DNA from: Glandiceps talaboti | Taxonomy: Eukaryota; Hemichordata; Enteropneusta; Spengelidae | Direction of reading: 5' to 3' | DNA: 64,000 nucleotides | Assembly (NCBI RefSeq): GCF_964340395.1 | Contig: NC_135560.1 | Coordinates: forward strand, 12,009,098 to 12,073,097 | Part shown: piece by piece, positions 1-23,947 of the stretch | Layout of the letters: each line of letters begins with the position of its first letter | Position numbering within the stretch: position 1 is the stretch's first letter | The notes under the pieces: generated by a model | What the model saw: only the letters and a program-made list of their open reading frames with translations | Told to the model about the DNA's origin: nothing | Databases searched by the model: none | Program-made: the position numbers and the translations under genes

Positions 1-449
1 TGGGTTATGCCATGTGTGAACACAGACCTATTCATCTCAAGAAGGAAACAATGCTATGTGTGAACAAACCTATCCACCCCAAGAAGGAAACAATGCTGTG
101 TGAACACAGACACACACATATTCATAAAAGAGCTGTAAAATTGTGTTCATTAATACTGTTACAAAAATGATTATAAGACATATTTCTCTCGACTCCCTAT
201 CTCACTTTATTGAAGTTTTACCAACAAGATTTCAAATTGAAATATTTATCATACTCCTTTCGTAAATGTACTGTTTGATAGTAAGAATAGTACAGAATAT
301 AATTGACACTTGAAGGATTTTGTCTATTTATACTTTACCATAGAAATACATCTTTCAGTTTGTTATTATTGAACGGACATAATACTAGTGAGTGTACTTG
401 AAGCCATACAAATCCCGCATATTGAGACCCTCATAGTCAATATCCATAC

Positions 450-3400
450 CTAATGGTAAGTTGTGCTTCTTCATCAGTTCTATGAGTTCATCATTACCAC
501 CCACTTCAGGATGAAGGAAGGTTCCATGGCCAACTCTATGTGGGGGTAATTGCAATAAGGCTTTATCATCCTGCATGTTTGGAACCTAAAATAGACACAA
601 GGATATACATGTATTGTGCAGCAGCCACAACAGATACAGAGATAATTTCTAAATTTGACCGTTTAGGTACATCATCAAAGTAAGAATTATATGATTATTT
701 ATGACTTCTGCTCCTTTTTGTTACACAAGTATTAGTCTAGGTACACATGAAAATAAGTCAACCTGCTGGTTTTATTTTGACCCCCCCCCCCCCCCCAGTA
801 TGAGGTAAAATGTTACTACAGGTACTGAGAATAAGTCAACCTTCTTGTTTCATTTTGACCCTCTAGTATGAGGTAAAATGTTATTACAGGTACTGAGAAT
901 AAGTCAACCTTCGTGTTTCATTTTGACCCTCTAGTATGAGGTAAAATGTTATTACAGGTGCATACCACACACTTACACATACATTACTGTAGCTGCACAT
1001 GAGACTAAGTCGACATTTCTATTCTAATGTGACAGTATGACGTAAAAATGTTATTACTGGTACTGGTACGGAGAATAATTCCACTAATTGCTCATAAACG
1101 ATGAAGGACATGAAATATTACCCACACTTTAAATAATTGATATAGCTGTAGTTTGTACAATTACTGAAATTAAAGACGTATAGCATATACTCAAGGCCAC
1201 ATTTTCAATAAAAGTGTACAAAATATAAATACATTAAGACACACTAAAATTTAAGTAGAACTTACGAACAACTGAAAGTCAACATATTGCGATGATGGTG
1301 ATTAAATATGGCACAAAGAGGGTTGGAAACCAAAGACTGGTGTATTCATATTTTAGTTACCAAAATATTATGTCATAATAATGGCAACTTATATTGTATA
1401 TAAATTCCTGATAAGAGCTCTATCAGTGCTAGATATGTTTCCACATGTTTTAGGAGTCAAAATGTCATAAGAATATACATGTGTTTCAATATGAAACAAA
1501 AGCAACCACCAAACACCACAAAGTTACACACAGTGCCTCTAGAGCATTCCCTGTATACCGGGGAATTGATGGCAAATGGGTTGAAGTGTTGTTCCATTAT
1601 TTTTAACACGAAATGTAATTTTCATCCAGTTCTTCTTCAAAATTAATTATCTTAATTTGCATTGTTTTGAAATTCCATAATAATTGAATATATGCATTTT
1701 GGTCATATTTCTTTCCTTATTAATTTCAATGTTTTTGCACATAGACTGATGTAGAAATACAGTCAACAACTAAAGACCTACCTCTGCTACATGGACCCCA
1801 ACATATAAACCACGACTTTTAGCTTCTTTTAATGCTGGTATCAGGTGGGTTGAATCTACCTAATAAAAGAATGGAAATTACAGTCAAAGTTATAATGGAT
1901 GGTATGATAAATGTAAGACAAGAGTTATCACATACAGCAGATGATTGGGTTGACGGCACTTGCCTCTTAACCACTGTGGCTGGGGTTCAAACTCATTCAG
2001 AGTTTGATTAAATTTACCACGCTGTAAGTAAGAAGAGTGTCATTCAGTTTGACTATACCGAATGACACAGCTTTCCCCGGGTACTCCAGTATCCTCCTGA
2101 ATTAACACTGAACCCATGACGGTTGGCCCTCGCTGGACTTATTGGGAGACAAGTGTTTATATACTTAAAGAACTATCCAGTATAAATAAAGATGATAAAA
2201 ACCTAGAAATTGTAACATTGCACACTCGTTCACTCATTACTAGAACTGATACAATCTTATTAATTAGCTGAATTGTCGTTAACACCAATAAACTCAACCC
2301 CAAGATTCTAAAGGATAAAATAATTGTATCTTTTGAGGCCTTTTACCAGATGTTGATGATACTGTCTATGGATACACTGGCTTGATGTCCATGAGTAAAC
2401 AGAATAAACAAATGATCAAGACCACGTAATCATGTCAACAAATCATGAATTTGTGGGATGTTGATAGCATTTGTTAGCAAGTACAACATACATGGATATT
2501 AATTACGGTAGAATGCACTTTGGGGACAAATTTTACTAAAAATCAATCAAAGTTCTTAAAAAATCACCAAACTTTGTCATGTAGAAGCTTGCTTTTTGTA
2601 CCTTTGGAATAATAAAAGAAATTTGGTGCCCACCATCTCGTTTTCAAGGAAATCGTCAACGATCTTTTATTTCCCCATAGGTTAACACAGTAATCCGGTG
2701 GCCATATTGGATTCTGGTGGCCATATTGGATTCTAAAATGACTACATTTTGATAACCTTTTGACCTCTATTTCAAAAGTGTGTAAGGCGACCCAAGATTT
2801 TTTTTTCTTGAGTTTAACTGAGAATGGCTTTGCAATTTAAAGTTTATTTCTGAGGCCCATTTCACGTCAAAGGAAAAAATATGGAAGAGCAATTCTAGTC
2901 ATAGTAGATACCGAGTCTTTGACAATTACAAATGAAACACAAGATAGTTATCAATATCATGTGGTAAGTAGTAAAATGTTATCTGTAGCACGGACTGCTC
3001 ATCACAGTAAAAACACAATTATCATTATTATCATTATTATTATTATTATGATTATGATTATTCCAATATAATTTTAAAACTGAAACGGTCCTTTTCACAT
3101 TTTGGGGAAATGAACATATTTTGATGCCTAACCTGTATGACATAGTACACATACACAATAAATATTTCGAAATTCACAAATGAAAATTTCAACTCGCAGT
3201 CAAAAATGTTTGGAAAACGATACAATCCCATATTCATTCAATTCTGTTTTGACATCAACATACAAACCAATAGCTATATGCCTATAGATATATTTATTGA
3301 ATGTCAAACAAATTAATCCTCTCTCTCCCAAGGGGCATCTGTCTGCACAAAAACAACTATGAGTTGGGAGAAAGAGGACTAATTAAAATCTGTTTACCAA

Positions 3401-6400
3401 GGACGTATTAGTGGGGTTTTCAAATGAGAAAGGGAAAATGGAAGAGATACAAAAATTCAACAATATTTGATATCTTATTTACTTATGTATTCATACTTGT
3501 ACGTGTACAAATTTGTTACATTTATCTAACCTTGGGATCACCACTCAGATCTACACCCACAACAATTCCATTGCTGCTTGCTTTAAATTCGTCTGCTAAT
3601 TGCACTATCTCCATGGCAACATCTACAGTGACCCTCCTGTCAATTGACAGCAGTAATCTATCAAAAAAAGATAAACATTAAAAAATGCATATTTCATTAA
3701 TTAAAACAGTGTGATAACAATGAGACAAAGAGTGCCAGGATGAGATGGCACTGATGCATGACACGCTTTTCCCAAAGACACAATTCATTTCATTTTTTCA
3801 TATCATTCTTTGCTATATAAAACATTGATGTTTTAAAATTCATTAGCATAATAGGCTTAACAAAAAAAATTATGTGATGCGATCATTTTGATTTGAACAA
3901 TTTCAAAACTAATATACACACCACATATCATGGCAAATTTGACTGAAATTTGGCAGGAGATTGTTCATGATGTGATGATACCCAAGGTAATATACACACC
4001 ACTATCATAGCAATCGGTCCAGCAGTTTTTTGACTTTAAGTTATTTACACACACACACATACATGTATACACACACATCCATACAGACACTTTTCCATGC
4101 CTATAGCACTACTGAACCAGTTCAGTTGTGCTAAAGAGGGATACTGATTCTTACCTGATGATTATATCTACACCATTTTCTATGCAGTCTTTAATGGCAG
4201 CAACCACAGTTTCAACATAGATCATTTTTGTCATTCCTGTGAATATCAATTTATCAATAAGGTAAACTTCCCAGTGGTTTAAATACAAATACAAATATTC
4301 CAAAAGACTGTGCTATAGCAGCTCACTAGTCCTTGATGAATATGGAAAGAAACTGAATGTGCCTGTGAAGTTTCCAAGCCTCACTGGTTGCAATGTGTGG
4401 ATTGTGAAGACTTTGAGATATTGAACGGGTCAGTAGAATACATGTACAGGAACTGATCCCAACATTTTACAACAACTATGTTGTGACAAATACTGAAATG
4501 GTATACAGTTAACAAACTAACATCACTCTGTAAAATTGTGGCTGAGTTTTCTATGTTTCATAATCTTAGGCAAAAATTTAATCCGAAATATGACTTCAAA
4601 AAATAGTGTAGGTAGGTCGGGATTTTATTATATTTTTACATTTTTTTATTTTTTTCAAAATTACTTTGACCCAAAGACAAGATACTCATTGGTCACAATA
4701 CTTCCATAACAGTTGATGAGATGTAAAAGAAGTAAATGAAGACAATTTATGTGATTCAGAAGTAGACAAACACAATATACAGACTGTGCTGTTATAGGCT
4801 GAAATCACATCATCTCTCTCTGGAATGTGATTTTTTAAAAAGTGACTAAGGTTGGCAAGAAAATCTACATGGAAATAGAAGTAAATTGTCATAATTTTAC
4901 CTTATGGCGTGTAAAATATTTAGGGTTGGCTGTTTAAACTAGGGTCGGTCAAGTTATCGTAAACAAATAATATTTTTAAAATGGCCTCATCATTCATTAT
5001 AATTATTGTCACAGTTTATTGTGAAGTACTGCATCATGATAGTCCTTGTTTGTTTGAGTACCTGTACATGGTTCATCTCTTGGGGTGGTCCTCAACTCCA
5101 AATATAGTATATTGTCATCCCTGAAGTCCTGAATCACATCTTTTGTAACCATGGAAACAGCATCAGTGTTATCTACTAATTGGTGAATGATGCCAAACAT
5201 CTGGAAGCACCTATAAGAAAATACAAAGAAGATTTTGTGTAATTATCATACTTAAAAATACAACTTTTATAACAGAATATTTCACAACACAGTAGTGCAT
5301 ATGAGTTATGACATGACCTTATAATGCATGTATGTCAGAATAGCGTATTTCATTTTAATATTTGCACTACTGCTCTTGGTGTTCTCTGTGGCCTTACTTT
5401 CAAAAGCATAGTGAGCAAATGTGCAGCAGAAAAATACTGCAGGCATGAGTGCAAATACTCTGTGTACCCAAACTGGCACCAGTGTGCCCTCTCATGATAG
5501 CCAGATTTTGTTGATGTCAAAATCAGAAAAAATTGGCATTTCTTGTAAGTCGCCACGTAGTTAGAGACAGCGGAACACCAAATTTTGGTGCATCACTAGA
5601 AATTGTGTCACGTGTGTGCGTCAGTGGTGCATCAAATTGGCTTAGAGGGCACACTGACAGGCACTCACACATCATGGTGTTCTGTTACATTATGTAGTAT
5701 CACATTTGTTCATCCAAAAACAGCAAATTTGCATAACACAAGACATTACTGTATGTTCAAGGGCCTACATTGACAGACTATGTGTCCATTAGCATACAGG
5801 ACTGCAATATTATGTTTTTGGTATCACACCTAAGCTAGTGCAAATACCAACAGTATGTGAGCAAACCCATGCAATATGGGATAATGTCTCGTTGTAGATA
5901 TCGCGAGATAAGCAAACATGCCTAGCAACAACGGTTGTCAAACATGTGACCGTGGTCAAGCTTTCGCCGTGGCCATGTGCGATAACATTGAGAATAATAG
6001 TGTTGCTAACTGTTTGACACTTCAGCTTGACTACCCTTATGTGGCTGCTATGGACAAAATGGCTCACACAGGATCTCGTGAGATCTGCCGTGAGAAGAAA
6101 AATGGCTTATTGCAAGTAATCACTGGACAGTGGTACATATGTACATACATACTTATTAAACAGCTATTTGTTTTGCAGTTTCTGATGAAAACTTATACTA
6201 TTACAAGTTATCATCAAAAAACACCCTGAAAAATTGTTTCTGTGATATTTCTGGTAATTCCATATATGCTTTATCAAGCATGAGAAATGGCCTATTTGTT
6301 AAATTTTTCATAATTATTGCTATGACATATTCATGTAGATTTATATATATAGATAATGGAAAATGTTTTTAGTTAATATGGCACACCAAGAACGAAGACC

Positions 6401-7989
6401 AACAATCTCACTGTTCGAAAGTCTTTGTATCTGCTGACTGGTAACATGTTAAAATATATAACCTATTCTACTTATCACTATGTGATATATAATGTAGCCA
6501 GGAGAACACAGTAAATACAGACTGTCTGAGAGTAGTAGAGAACAGAACGCACACCACACACTGTGTTACACTGTTTTTGGTCTTGTGGAGAGAACAAATC
6601 ATAACCTGCATAGCATACCAACTGCTGTTAGTCTTCATAGTAAGGGGCAACACCCTGAGTAACTGTCAAACAGTTGTTGTTCCCTTTCATAGAAAGAAAC
6701 AGAATGCAGTAGGTCAAACTGCTGTTGGTCTTGTAAGGAACAGACCATATTGTACCACTCAGTTGTTGGCCCCTAGTAAGGAAGTGCACATATTGTGTCA
6801 CTCAGTTGTTGGCCCATAGTAAAGAAGTGCACATATTATGTCACTTAGTTTTTGGTCCCTTTGTATGAAACAGAACAGTTTGTCACATGGTTGGTAACAA
6901 TGATATCTCACTAGTAAAGAACACAACAGTCACTGGTTGTCAAAAATTGCACCTTAAGTTCATTACAGTAATTGTGCCTTTAAAAAAATTCTAAATTTAA
7001 AATGACAGGATCAAATACTTACTCAGTATATGTCCTTTGTTCTTCTTTCTTCATTGTTGTCATCCAGTATCCAATTTTATCATTGCTGTCCTTGTGTTTT
7101 GCTGCATACGATTCAATCAGTTTTGTCATCGTTTTCTCACCAATCGACCCATTAAGATGTGCATGCAATTCCTGCAAATTTAAAGACCAAACAAAAAAAT
7201 AACTCACTTTGAGATAGTTTTGTTATAATTTAATTTTAAATTTAATTTTAAATTACACATGTCTTCTTTCGCAGTGAGTGAACCTGCGCGATCACAGAAA
7301 CAAGTGTAATTTTACCCCTTTCATATATAGTTGGTTGAATACGTCAATATTAACGATATTATCGACATTTCATTGTATTCTGATATAAATATTCTGAGAC
7401 ATAACTCGGGAAACAAATGCCTGTGGAACAGGGGTGCGATGTTTGTGTGATAAAACGGTGTTTTAAGCATTTACAAATCTATTTTTGCGTGATAGTAATT
7501 ATATTATATCTGTAGTGTGGAAATCTGTGATTAAAATGGTAAGCACACTTCTACTTTGGGCCCGGGCAGTCCCGGGCATAAATTAGTAGGACCTTGGAGG
7601 AATTATACTGTCAGTATAATTCCTCCAAGGTAGGACCCAGTAGTCTGACTACACAAGGATTTTGGGACGTTTCAGTTAAATAAACATGGGAAATGGTAAT
7701 AAACATGACAAATGGTACTGAAATATGAGATCGGCTGACAACTGAGTCACCAAAACTTGCCGCGCCCGCGGTGCTGCATGATTGCTGGATCCGAACCCAT
7801 AACCGGGGCGGGGACCAGGTACCGTGGCGCGGCATTCGGGGCTCGCGAGGACAAAACAACTTCAACGTCAGTGACAATCTTCTTATACCAGCATTACCTT
7901 CACTTATATGCGTTCTACTTTCCTAAAGACAATATATCTAGCTTACTGACCGCTTTAGGAAGTTGTCTGCAAAATTCCGCCAGGTCCAT
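450..7989 (-). CDS. ADAL: Adenosine deaminase-like protein (N6-methyl-AMP deaminase type), 3' end outside window
   Basis: Seven coding exons, in transcript order: 7951-7989, 7023-7171, 5062-5210, 4155-4236, 3531-3657, 1782-1859, 450-585. All have AG acceptors and GT donors, and the frame stays open across every junction, giving 253 residues of roughly 350 usual for ADAL. The family deaminates N6-substituted AMP to IMP in the cytosol. Visible family signatures are LPKAELHAHLNGSI (metal ligands H16 and H18), YLELRTTPR (98-106), GVDLSGDP (174-181), HVAE (metal ligand H205, catalytic E208) and RVGHGTFL (H228). The chosen ATG gives a 13-residue first exon ending LPKA, as expected before ELHAH. The last exon stops inside KKHNLPL, where the next exon should begin with the rest of a Glu codon; exons carrying the C-terminal metal-binding Asp are off the window. 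ADAL is preferred over classical ADA because of HLNGSI, TPR and DLSGDP. Exon edges are inferred from splice consensus and homology remembered from the family, not from transcripts. Confidence 0.93.
749..1075. repeat. 68-bp minisatellite in ADAL intron 6
   Basis: Three good copies of a unit that begins GAGAATAAGTCAACCTTC and ends GTATGAGGTAAAATGTTATTACAGGT start near 749, 827 and 895. A fourth, degenerate copy starts near 1000. The first copy is about 10 bp longer because of a run of 16 C at 781-796. Confidence 0.85.
2507..2905 (+). repeat. Dispersed repeat, copy 1 (ADAL intron 5)
   Basis: About 400 bp sharing ordered similarity with 52910-53280 in the same orientation: GGTAGAATGCAC at the start, then ATAATAAAA.AAATTTGG, TTTTCAA.GAAATCG, CATTTCCCC-like blocks, TTTTGACCTCTATTTCAAAA, and CAT TTC blocks near the end. 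It contains a small internal direct duplication of GGTGGCCATATTGGATTCT (near 2699-2733). No ORF or terminal repeat was recognised, so the class is unknown. Confidence 0.75.
3019..3062. repeat. (ATT)n-rich microsatellite
   Basis: Imperfect ATT/ATC/ATG triplets in ADAL intron 5. Confidence 0.8.
6560..6900. repeat. Degenerate 43-48-bp tandem repeat in ADAL intron 2
   Basis: Units built on CACTCAGTTGTTGGCCC, then AGTAAGGAAGTGCACATATT recur. The best pair starts at 6781 and 6824, and older copies with CTGTTGTTGGTC lie upstream. The short ORFs here are repeats, not genes. Confidence 0.6.
7591..7631. repeat. Perfect 41-bp palindrome in ADAL intron 1
   Basis: Arm 7591-7610 (ACCTTGGAGGAATTATACTG) and arm 7612-7631 are exact reverse complements around one central T, a 20-bp stem with essentially no loop. 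It begins 541 bp after exon 1 in transcript terms less its own length, and is followed by a GC-rich, CpG-containing stretch near 7755-7850. Confidence 0.9.
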
Positions 7990-8058
7990 GATTGTAGGTC
8001 ACTAATTCCATACCCTTTAGCACACTAGTAAGTGAGGAAAAGCCCACCTATCTTACTC

Positions 8059-8072
8059 ATATAAATATATAA
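8059..8072 (-). promoter_or_regulatory. Possible TATA element for the ADAL gene
   Basis: The minus strand reads TATATATTTATATGA about 70-85 nt upstream of the ADAL start codon. A start site about 30 nt downstream would give a 5' UTR near 40-50 nt. This rests on an AT-rich motif in an AT-rich genome, so it is weak. Confidence 0.2.
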
Positions 8073-8125
8073 GGGTTGGCAGCACACCACATACACATGC
8101 ACAGAACATAATTGATTATATTATA

Positions 8126-8310
8126 TTAGCTTACCTTAGCTTAGCTTAGATTGGATTAGATTAGATTAGATTGGATTAGATTAGATTAGATTAGATTAGA
8201 TTAGATTAGATTAGATTAGATTAGATTAGATTACATTACATTACATTACATTAGACTAGACTATATTAGGTTTGATTTGATTTGATTTGATTTGATTTGA
8301 TTAGATTTGA
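8126..8310. repeat. Pentanucleotide array (TTAGA)n with TTACA and TTTGA blocks
   Basis: Tandem TTAGA units dominate 8150-8232, followed by TTACA units and then TTTGA units. Each block differs from its neighbour by one or two bases. It is not a (TTAGGG)n telomere. Confidence 0.9.
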
Positions 8311-9424
8311 TATAACTTTATCAAAACCATTTGGTCATCGGAGCTGGGGGGTCAGTTTGAGAAAACCCATGTTCAACTCCAAAACACCCCCCCCCCCCCA
8401 CCCCCACCCAGTTGATTAAAAATACACGGCCCCTTACACCATGTACACTTACGGTATAGGGGTTAACACGTTACATGATTATGACAAAATACAAAAGAAC
8501 ACTATACCATTGTATCGGCTATGATTTTACCACTTAGGCCAAACAAAAAAAGTTGTTTGATTCCGGTTACCCGACCCCACCTAGTTTTTCACGCCGATCC
8601 TAAACTTTTTTTTTACGTATTCGAGAAAAGTAATAAAATCGCGAAAATCGTGAAGTCTAGCAAGAAATATTGGATGCGGAAACTGACATCCACTTAAAAA
8701 GACAACATAAAACTATTCTTCCAATCTGTAATGGCTGTACATCTGATAGGAAGAAATAAACAACTCAGAGACCATTTGGAAAACAATGGACAACCTGAAC
8801 TAGACACTCACACATGACAAAAAAAATACACAATAAAATGAAATAAAAAATCTACCCAACCCACCTATTTTAAAACTGAATGTAATCGGAACCACACAAC
8901 TTTCTACGCCTTATAGACTGGCTAGTTGTTTCTAGAGCGCATTATCTGGACGATTTTTGTACTAGACGAAGTGTTCAATTTTTCTTCGTATTGCACTGAT
9001 CTGGTGTAATGTCGAGATATAGCAATGTTCTGGGCACAGGGAGCCCAGAAACCATGTTATTACAACTCAACGATCTTACACAAGCTGTTGTCATCGAATC
9101 ACATGACCTTCTGTATATAGACTATTGCCCGCGCGTGCAGATGCTACTAGTATATTGCCCGCGCGTGCAGATACTATATATATATTGCCCTGCGCTATCG
9201 CCTGCTGGAATTATTTTCGACCGATGCACTTCTCTTCTGCGCATCGAAACAATGGTGTCGTCTAGTGTTGCGCGCTTGAGATGACAAAGTCAAAACACAA
9301 GGGTTTATTTTTTGCAGAAAGCAAATAAATCTAAGCTGTAGGGTCACTCTATCCTCTACAAATAGTGTCATGTACGCACTCAATGTTATATACAAGAAAA
9401 TTTGGATATGCACAATTAATGAAA

Positions 9425-9610
9425 GTGGTGGTGGTGGTGGTGGTGGTGGTGGTGGTAGTGGTGGTGTGAGTGGTGGTGGTGGTGGTGGTGGTGGTGGAAG
9501 TGGTGGTGTGACAACAAAAAAACCAACAACAACAACAACAACAACAGCAACAGCAACAACAACAGCAGCAGCAGCAACAACAACAACAACAACAGCAGCA
9601 GCAGCAGCAA
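9425..9610. repeat. Compound triplet array (GGT)n then (ACA)n/(GCA)n
   Basis: GGT units run to about 9510, then ACA/GCA units to 9610. All reading frames give homopolymer-like peptides (Gly, Thr/Ala, Val, Leu, Cys), so the ORFs across it are artefacts. Confidence 0.95.
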
Positions 9611-9921
9611 TCACAACTATAGTTCATATAACGATAAAGATATATGATATGGCTGCATGACTTTTATGTCACGAAGTTCACTTGTAATCGTGTCATCAAA
9701 GTTTGCCCTTTTTTGCATATATTATACATAATCCATGTTTCTGTTTGTAATACGCATGCTCATCAACTCACATTTCACGTCACAGAATAGTTGTCAAGGT
9801 GGTCAATTAACGGGGTTAATTGGTACTTATATACCACCACTTGCTTGATCATATTTAATAATCGTCTGCGAAACTAGCTACCTGCAGTGCTATTGTAAGG
9901 AAGCTATTGTAACGAAAGGTA

Positions 9922-10033
<112 letters not shown>

Positions 10034-10251
10034 GTATGACTGTATTGATGGATGACATTTCTCTTTAGTTTGAGTTCATTGCTTGGCAGATGCACAATTC
10101 ATACTAAGTGGTAATTAGATGTAGCATACATGCCCATGATATGTTGGTATTACTCGTGGGGTTATTCTATCTTTAAAATGTAGACAATTATCACAACTTT
10201 ATTTTTTTTAAAGGAACCTTTATCATGATTTCTTTCCAGCGAACCATCAAC

Positions 10252-20565
<10,314 letters not shown>

Positions 20566-20926
20566 CCAGGCTAAATTCGCATTACCACTGATTGCCTGTG
20601 ATATATTTTAAATCCCATATTCAATATTTCGACAACTTGACAACGTTAAGTTTTAATGAAACAAATTCAATATTTCGACACCGTTTTACTCAATCTATTC
20701 CTGCTTCTGCAAAGTTCAATGGTTGACATCTACTGTGCAGAATACGGGTACATTTTTTGTATTTACCGCCATTTCCTTCGTTAATTGTCGTTCATTTTCG
20801 ACTTGTTGTACCGAGAGTGAGCGCCACCTTCCGAGGGCCGTTGACCAAGACCAAAACGTGGACATATACTGAACAGAGGACACTATCCAAGCAAAGCACA
20901 GAAGTAATGCTAATATAGTGAATAAA
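20566..20926 (+). other. Likely 3' UTR of the CUB-LDLa gene with AATAAA
   Basis: AATAAA at 20921-20926 is a clear polyadenylation-type hexamer, 355 bp after the stop codon. A different site could be used; no transcript evidence is available. Confidence 0.35.
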
Positions 20927-21239
20927 TAGCCGCCAACTACATCTAAATTGAAAAGTCAGTAAGATTTAGTGTGAGCTCGAGTTTTGCTGACCCAGTATTG
21001 AAAACTCCCACAAGACAGGAACGTGACTCTAATGATAACATTTGAACTAGTACGAATCATAGATGACTTTTAATTTTTTTTTGTAATATCATGTTTCTAC
21101 TAGAAGTGTTTATCTATTCAAACCATTTTGAGCAGAATTATCATGGATATGAATTCATCACGTGATCTTTCATTACAACACAAGACTAAGTTGCACACAT
21201 CTCCTTCATAGATGATCACAATTATTTTTGGTACCTAAA

Positions 21240-21930
21240 TATTGATATCACATCACATCACATCACATCACATCACATCACATCACAGTCACATCACAGT
21301 ACGGTGCAATGCATTGCAGAAAAAGACACCACATATTAAAGTAAATACATGTAACATTGTCACATGACATTGCATTGCATCACAGTAAATCAAATGGAAT
21401 CAATCGCAGTACATTACATCGCATCAGAATGACCCACAATCAGTCTGATCGCTCCATATGACATCGCAATGTATTACATCGCATCACAGTATATTAAAAT
21501 AGACTTTGGAGATCTCGAGAGTCTCTCAAATCAATTCAAAGTACGCGCTGCATCATGGTCATCCCATCGCATCTTGGACATTGAGGGGATACATCAAATC
21601 TTATCAAAGTACACATTTTTTGTACCCTTTCATGACAAAGAATATTACAAGACACGACACAACATGACATAATATGACATCACATTGGATAGCATCACAG
21701 AACAATAGTACAACAAACTTTGTACAGGTTTTCTTATATTGCATTACGTGAAATTACAATGCATCATGGTACATTGGTGACATCACAGAAAAGAACTTCA
21801 AAACATTTGTGCATGCTAAATTAACCAAACATTAACCAAAATATGACCAAAGCCACTTTTAGTTTACATTTTGTCAAAGAACAGAACAACAAAGAACATT
21901 ACATTACATTATATCACATTTACGAAACAG
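21240..21930. repeat. Decayed CATCA-type satellite
   Basis: Seven clean ATCAC units at 21247-21285 grade into about 650 bp scattered with CATCACAGTA, ACATTGCAT and CATTACATT fragments. This suggests an old pentanucleotide array that has mutated. Confidence 0.65.
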
Positions 21931-23890
21931 TTTACACTGTACGATAATAATATAATCTAAGAATAAAGATACACCATATATTAATTCTGTAGTCTTTCCT
22001 ACTTGGCAATGTTCATTTTGTGTGTGAGTACACGTATGTGGTAGCTCCGTCAAAACGCAGGCAACTTGTTCCAGGCGCTAGCTCTGATAAGATCGAGGTT
22101 GACAGTTTCGCATCAATATATACAAAACGTAAAATATTATCTGGATCGCTCACACGCAGAATATTAATATAAAGATCGTGACCGGGAGACAACCAGTCCT
22201 AAAATTAACATCATTTCGGAAGGGTTTTAGGATGCGTTAGCGTTGAAGTTTACACTGACACCAAACCTTCCTGACATCACCCTATGTAGAGGTTAACAGT
22301 GGTTTTTTTTTCAACGCCAACGTGAACACGGCAAGTGTTTTTATTTACTGACAAGTCGGGTAATCAATCAAACTTTAATACGGTGAAACCAATGCCTCTT
22401 TTAAGCTACTTAATTAGTTTCTGCTCGAGAGTGGTTTAGATTAGTTTCTACTCAGACCACTATAGTGGTCTCGAATTTCTACGAATGGAAATTCTATATA
22501 CGTTCCTATTGTATGAAACTTGATAGAAAAGAACAGGTAATGAAAGTTAAATGTGAACACCTTCCGAAAAAAAAATCGGAAGAACCACACTTCTTTTATA
22601 CTTATTAAAATGGTAACCCTAACGATCGGTTCGGGAATACACATAGCAACCTTCCAATGGCAGATTACCCCCTCCCCCCCCCGTCACATCAAGACAACTA
22701 AACGAGTATTCTGTAATTATGATAATGGAAACCCCTTTCTATAAGCAGTCAGAGAACTAGATTGTAACAACGTGACCAAACTGTGAATCAAGGACCAGTG
22801 ATACGAATTTAGGATAACTTATCATTATTTCCTTTGCTGTCAGCAACGCTAATGTGTACCATACTTTTATAATACAAGGTACCTCGCTTATTACTCACAC
22901 TGCTTATTTCTGAACGACACACATACATCGCGTGGGATTACCATCTTGTTGAATCTAATCAAACTCCTTTTAGTTTGTCGAGGAAACCAAGAATGTAGTG
23001 TTCAAATTTGACTGTCTTCAATACATCTTCAATACAAATTTGACATTTATTCAACAAGATACCGTTGATTGAAAAACCCTGGCGCTTTATCAATAAATTC
23101 TGTACACTGAATTATACTGATCGAATGAGAATGTTCGTATTTCTTATCGATTAATCACGCTACCAGCATGTTTTGCTAGACGCCATGGCGTGTTTTTAAT
23201 ATTTTATTCACTCATCTGCGTAAATTCCACCTTTGGGAACTTTGACATACAAATATTCTTACCCTGTCAATTATAATGAATGCTTAGATTTTTTTCATTT
23301 GCTTGGTCACATTTCAATGGTAACTTGCCTTAAGAAAGATATAATCTATCAATTTCAAAAGTACATTTGATTTAATAGCATTGGAGTATTAATTCAACGG
23401 ACAGGGTTAGTTACGACGCAATCTTGTAATAAGTATTATTAATTATAGTATAAGGCAACATGTTTTATAAAAAATCAATTTGATCGAATGAAATTTAAAG
23501 AAAATTAATACCATTTAGTTCATCCTTCTTGACGCTACAAGTTTACATATCGCTGGAGAAAGTGTCTTGACAGGTGCATATCTTATAAATGATGTAAATG
23601 GATACAACAAGAGTGGCACTCGCAATTCATTATCCACATATACGCTTAATGATCATCGGCGTTATATAAATGCAAAGTACTACAAAAAAAGCATCGGAGT
23701 GTAAATGATAAATAGCATTTCCCATTATGTTGGAATATCACCTGCCGGGTCGACAACTAGAATGAATTTCCTTTACTAAGGAAATGACCTTATATTGGTC
23801 ATATCCCGTACATCATTAAGACTGGCAGCTTGATTAGCTTCATCAACTTCTCATAATACATAGCGTTCTTTATTGAGAATGTAGCTTGCT

Positions 23891-23947
23891 ATCCATGCGG
23901 ATGGAGATTTGGGAAAACCAAAACTTAAAATTCTCATCCGCATGGAT
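23891..23947. repeat. Imperfect hairpin with 16-bp arms
   Basis: ATCCATGCGGATGGAGA at 23891 pairs with TCTCATCCGCATGGAT ending at 23947 around a loop of about 24 nt. The stem has one bulged base. Confidence 0.75.

Noticed and set aside
5918-6229. 103-codon plus-strand ORF in an ADAL intron
   Set aside because: No recognisable domain, no splice support, and it overlaps antisense frames of similar quality.
7755-7850. tRNA- or SINE-like B-box (GGGTTCGGATCC on the minus strand)
   Set aside because: There is no matching A-box at the right distance and no cloverleaf could be drawn. It is left as a GC-rich stretch in ADAL intron 1.
8126-8310. Interstitial telomere-like repeat
   Set aside because: The unit is TTAGA (with TTACA and TTTGA), not TTAGGG, TTAGG or another known telomere motif.
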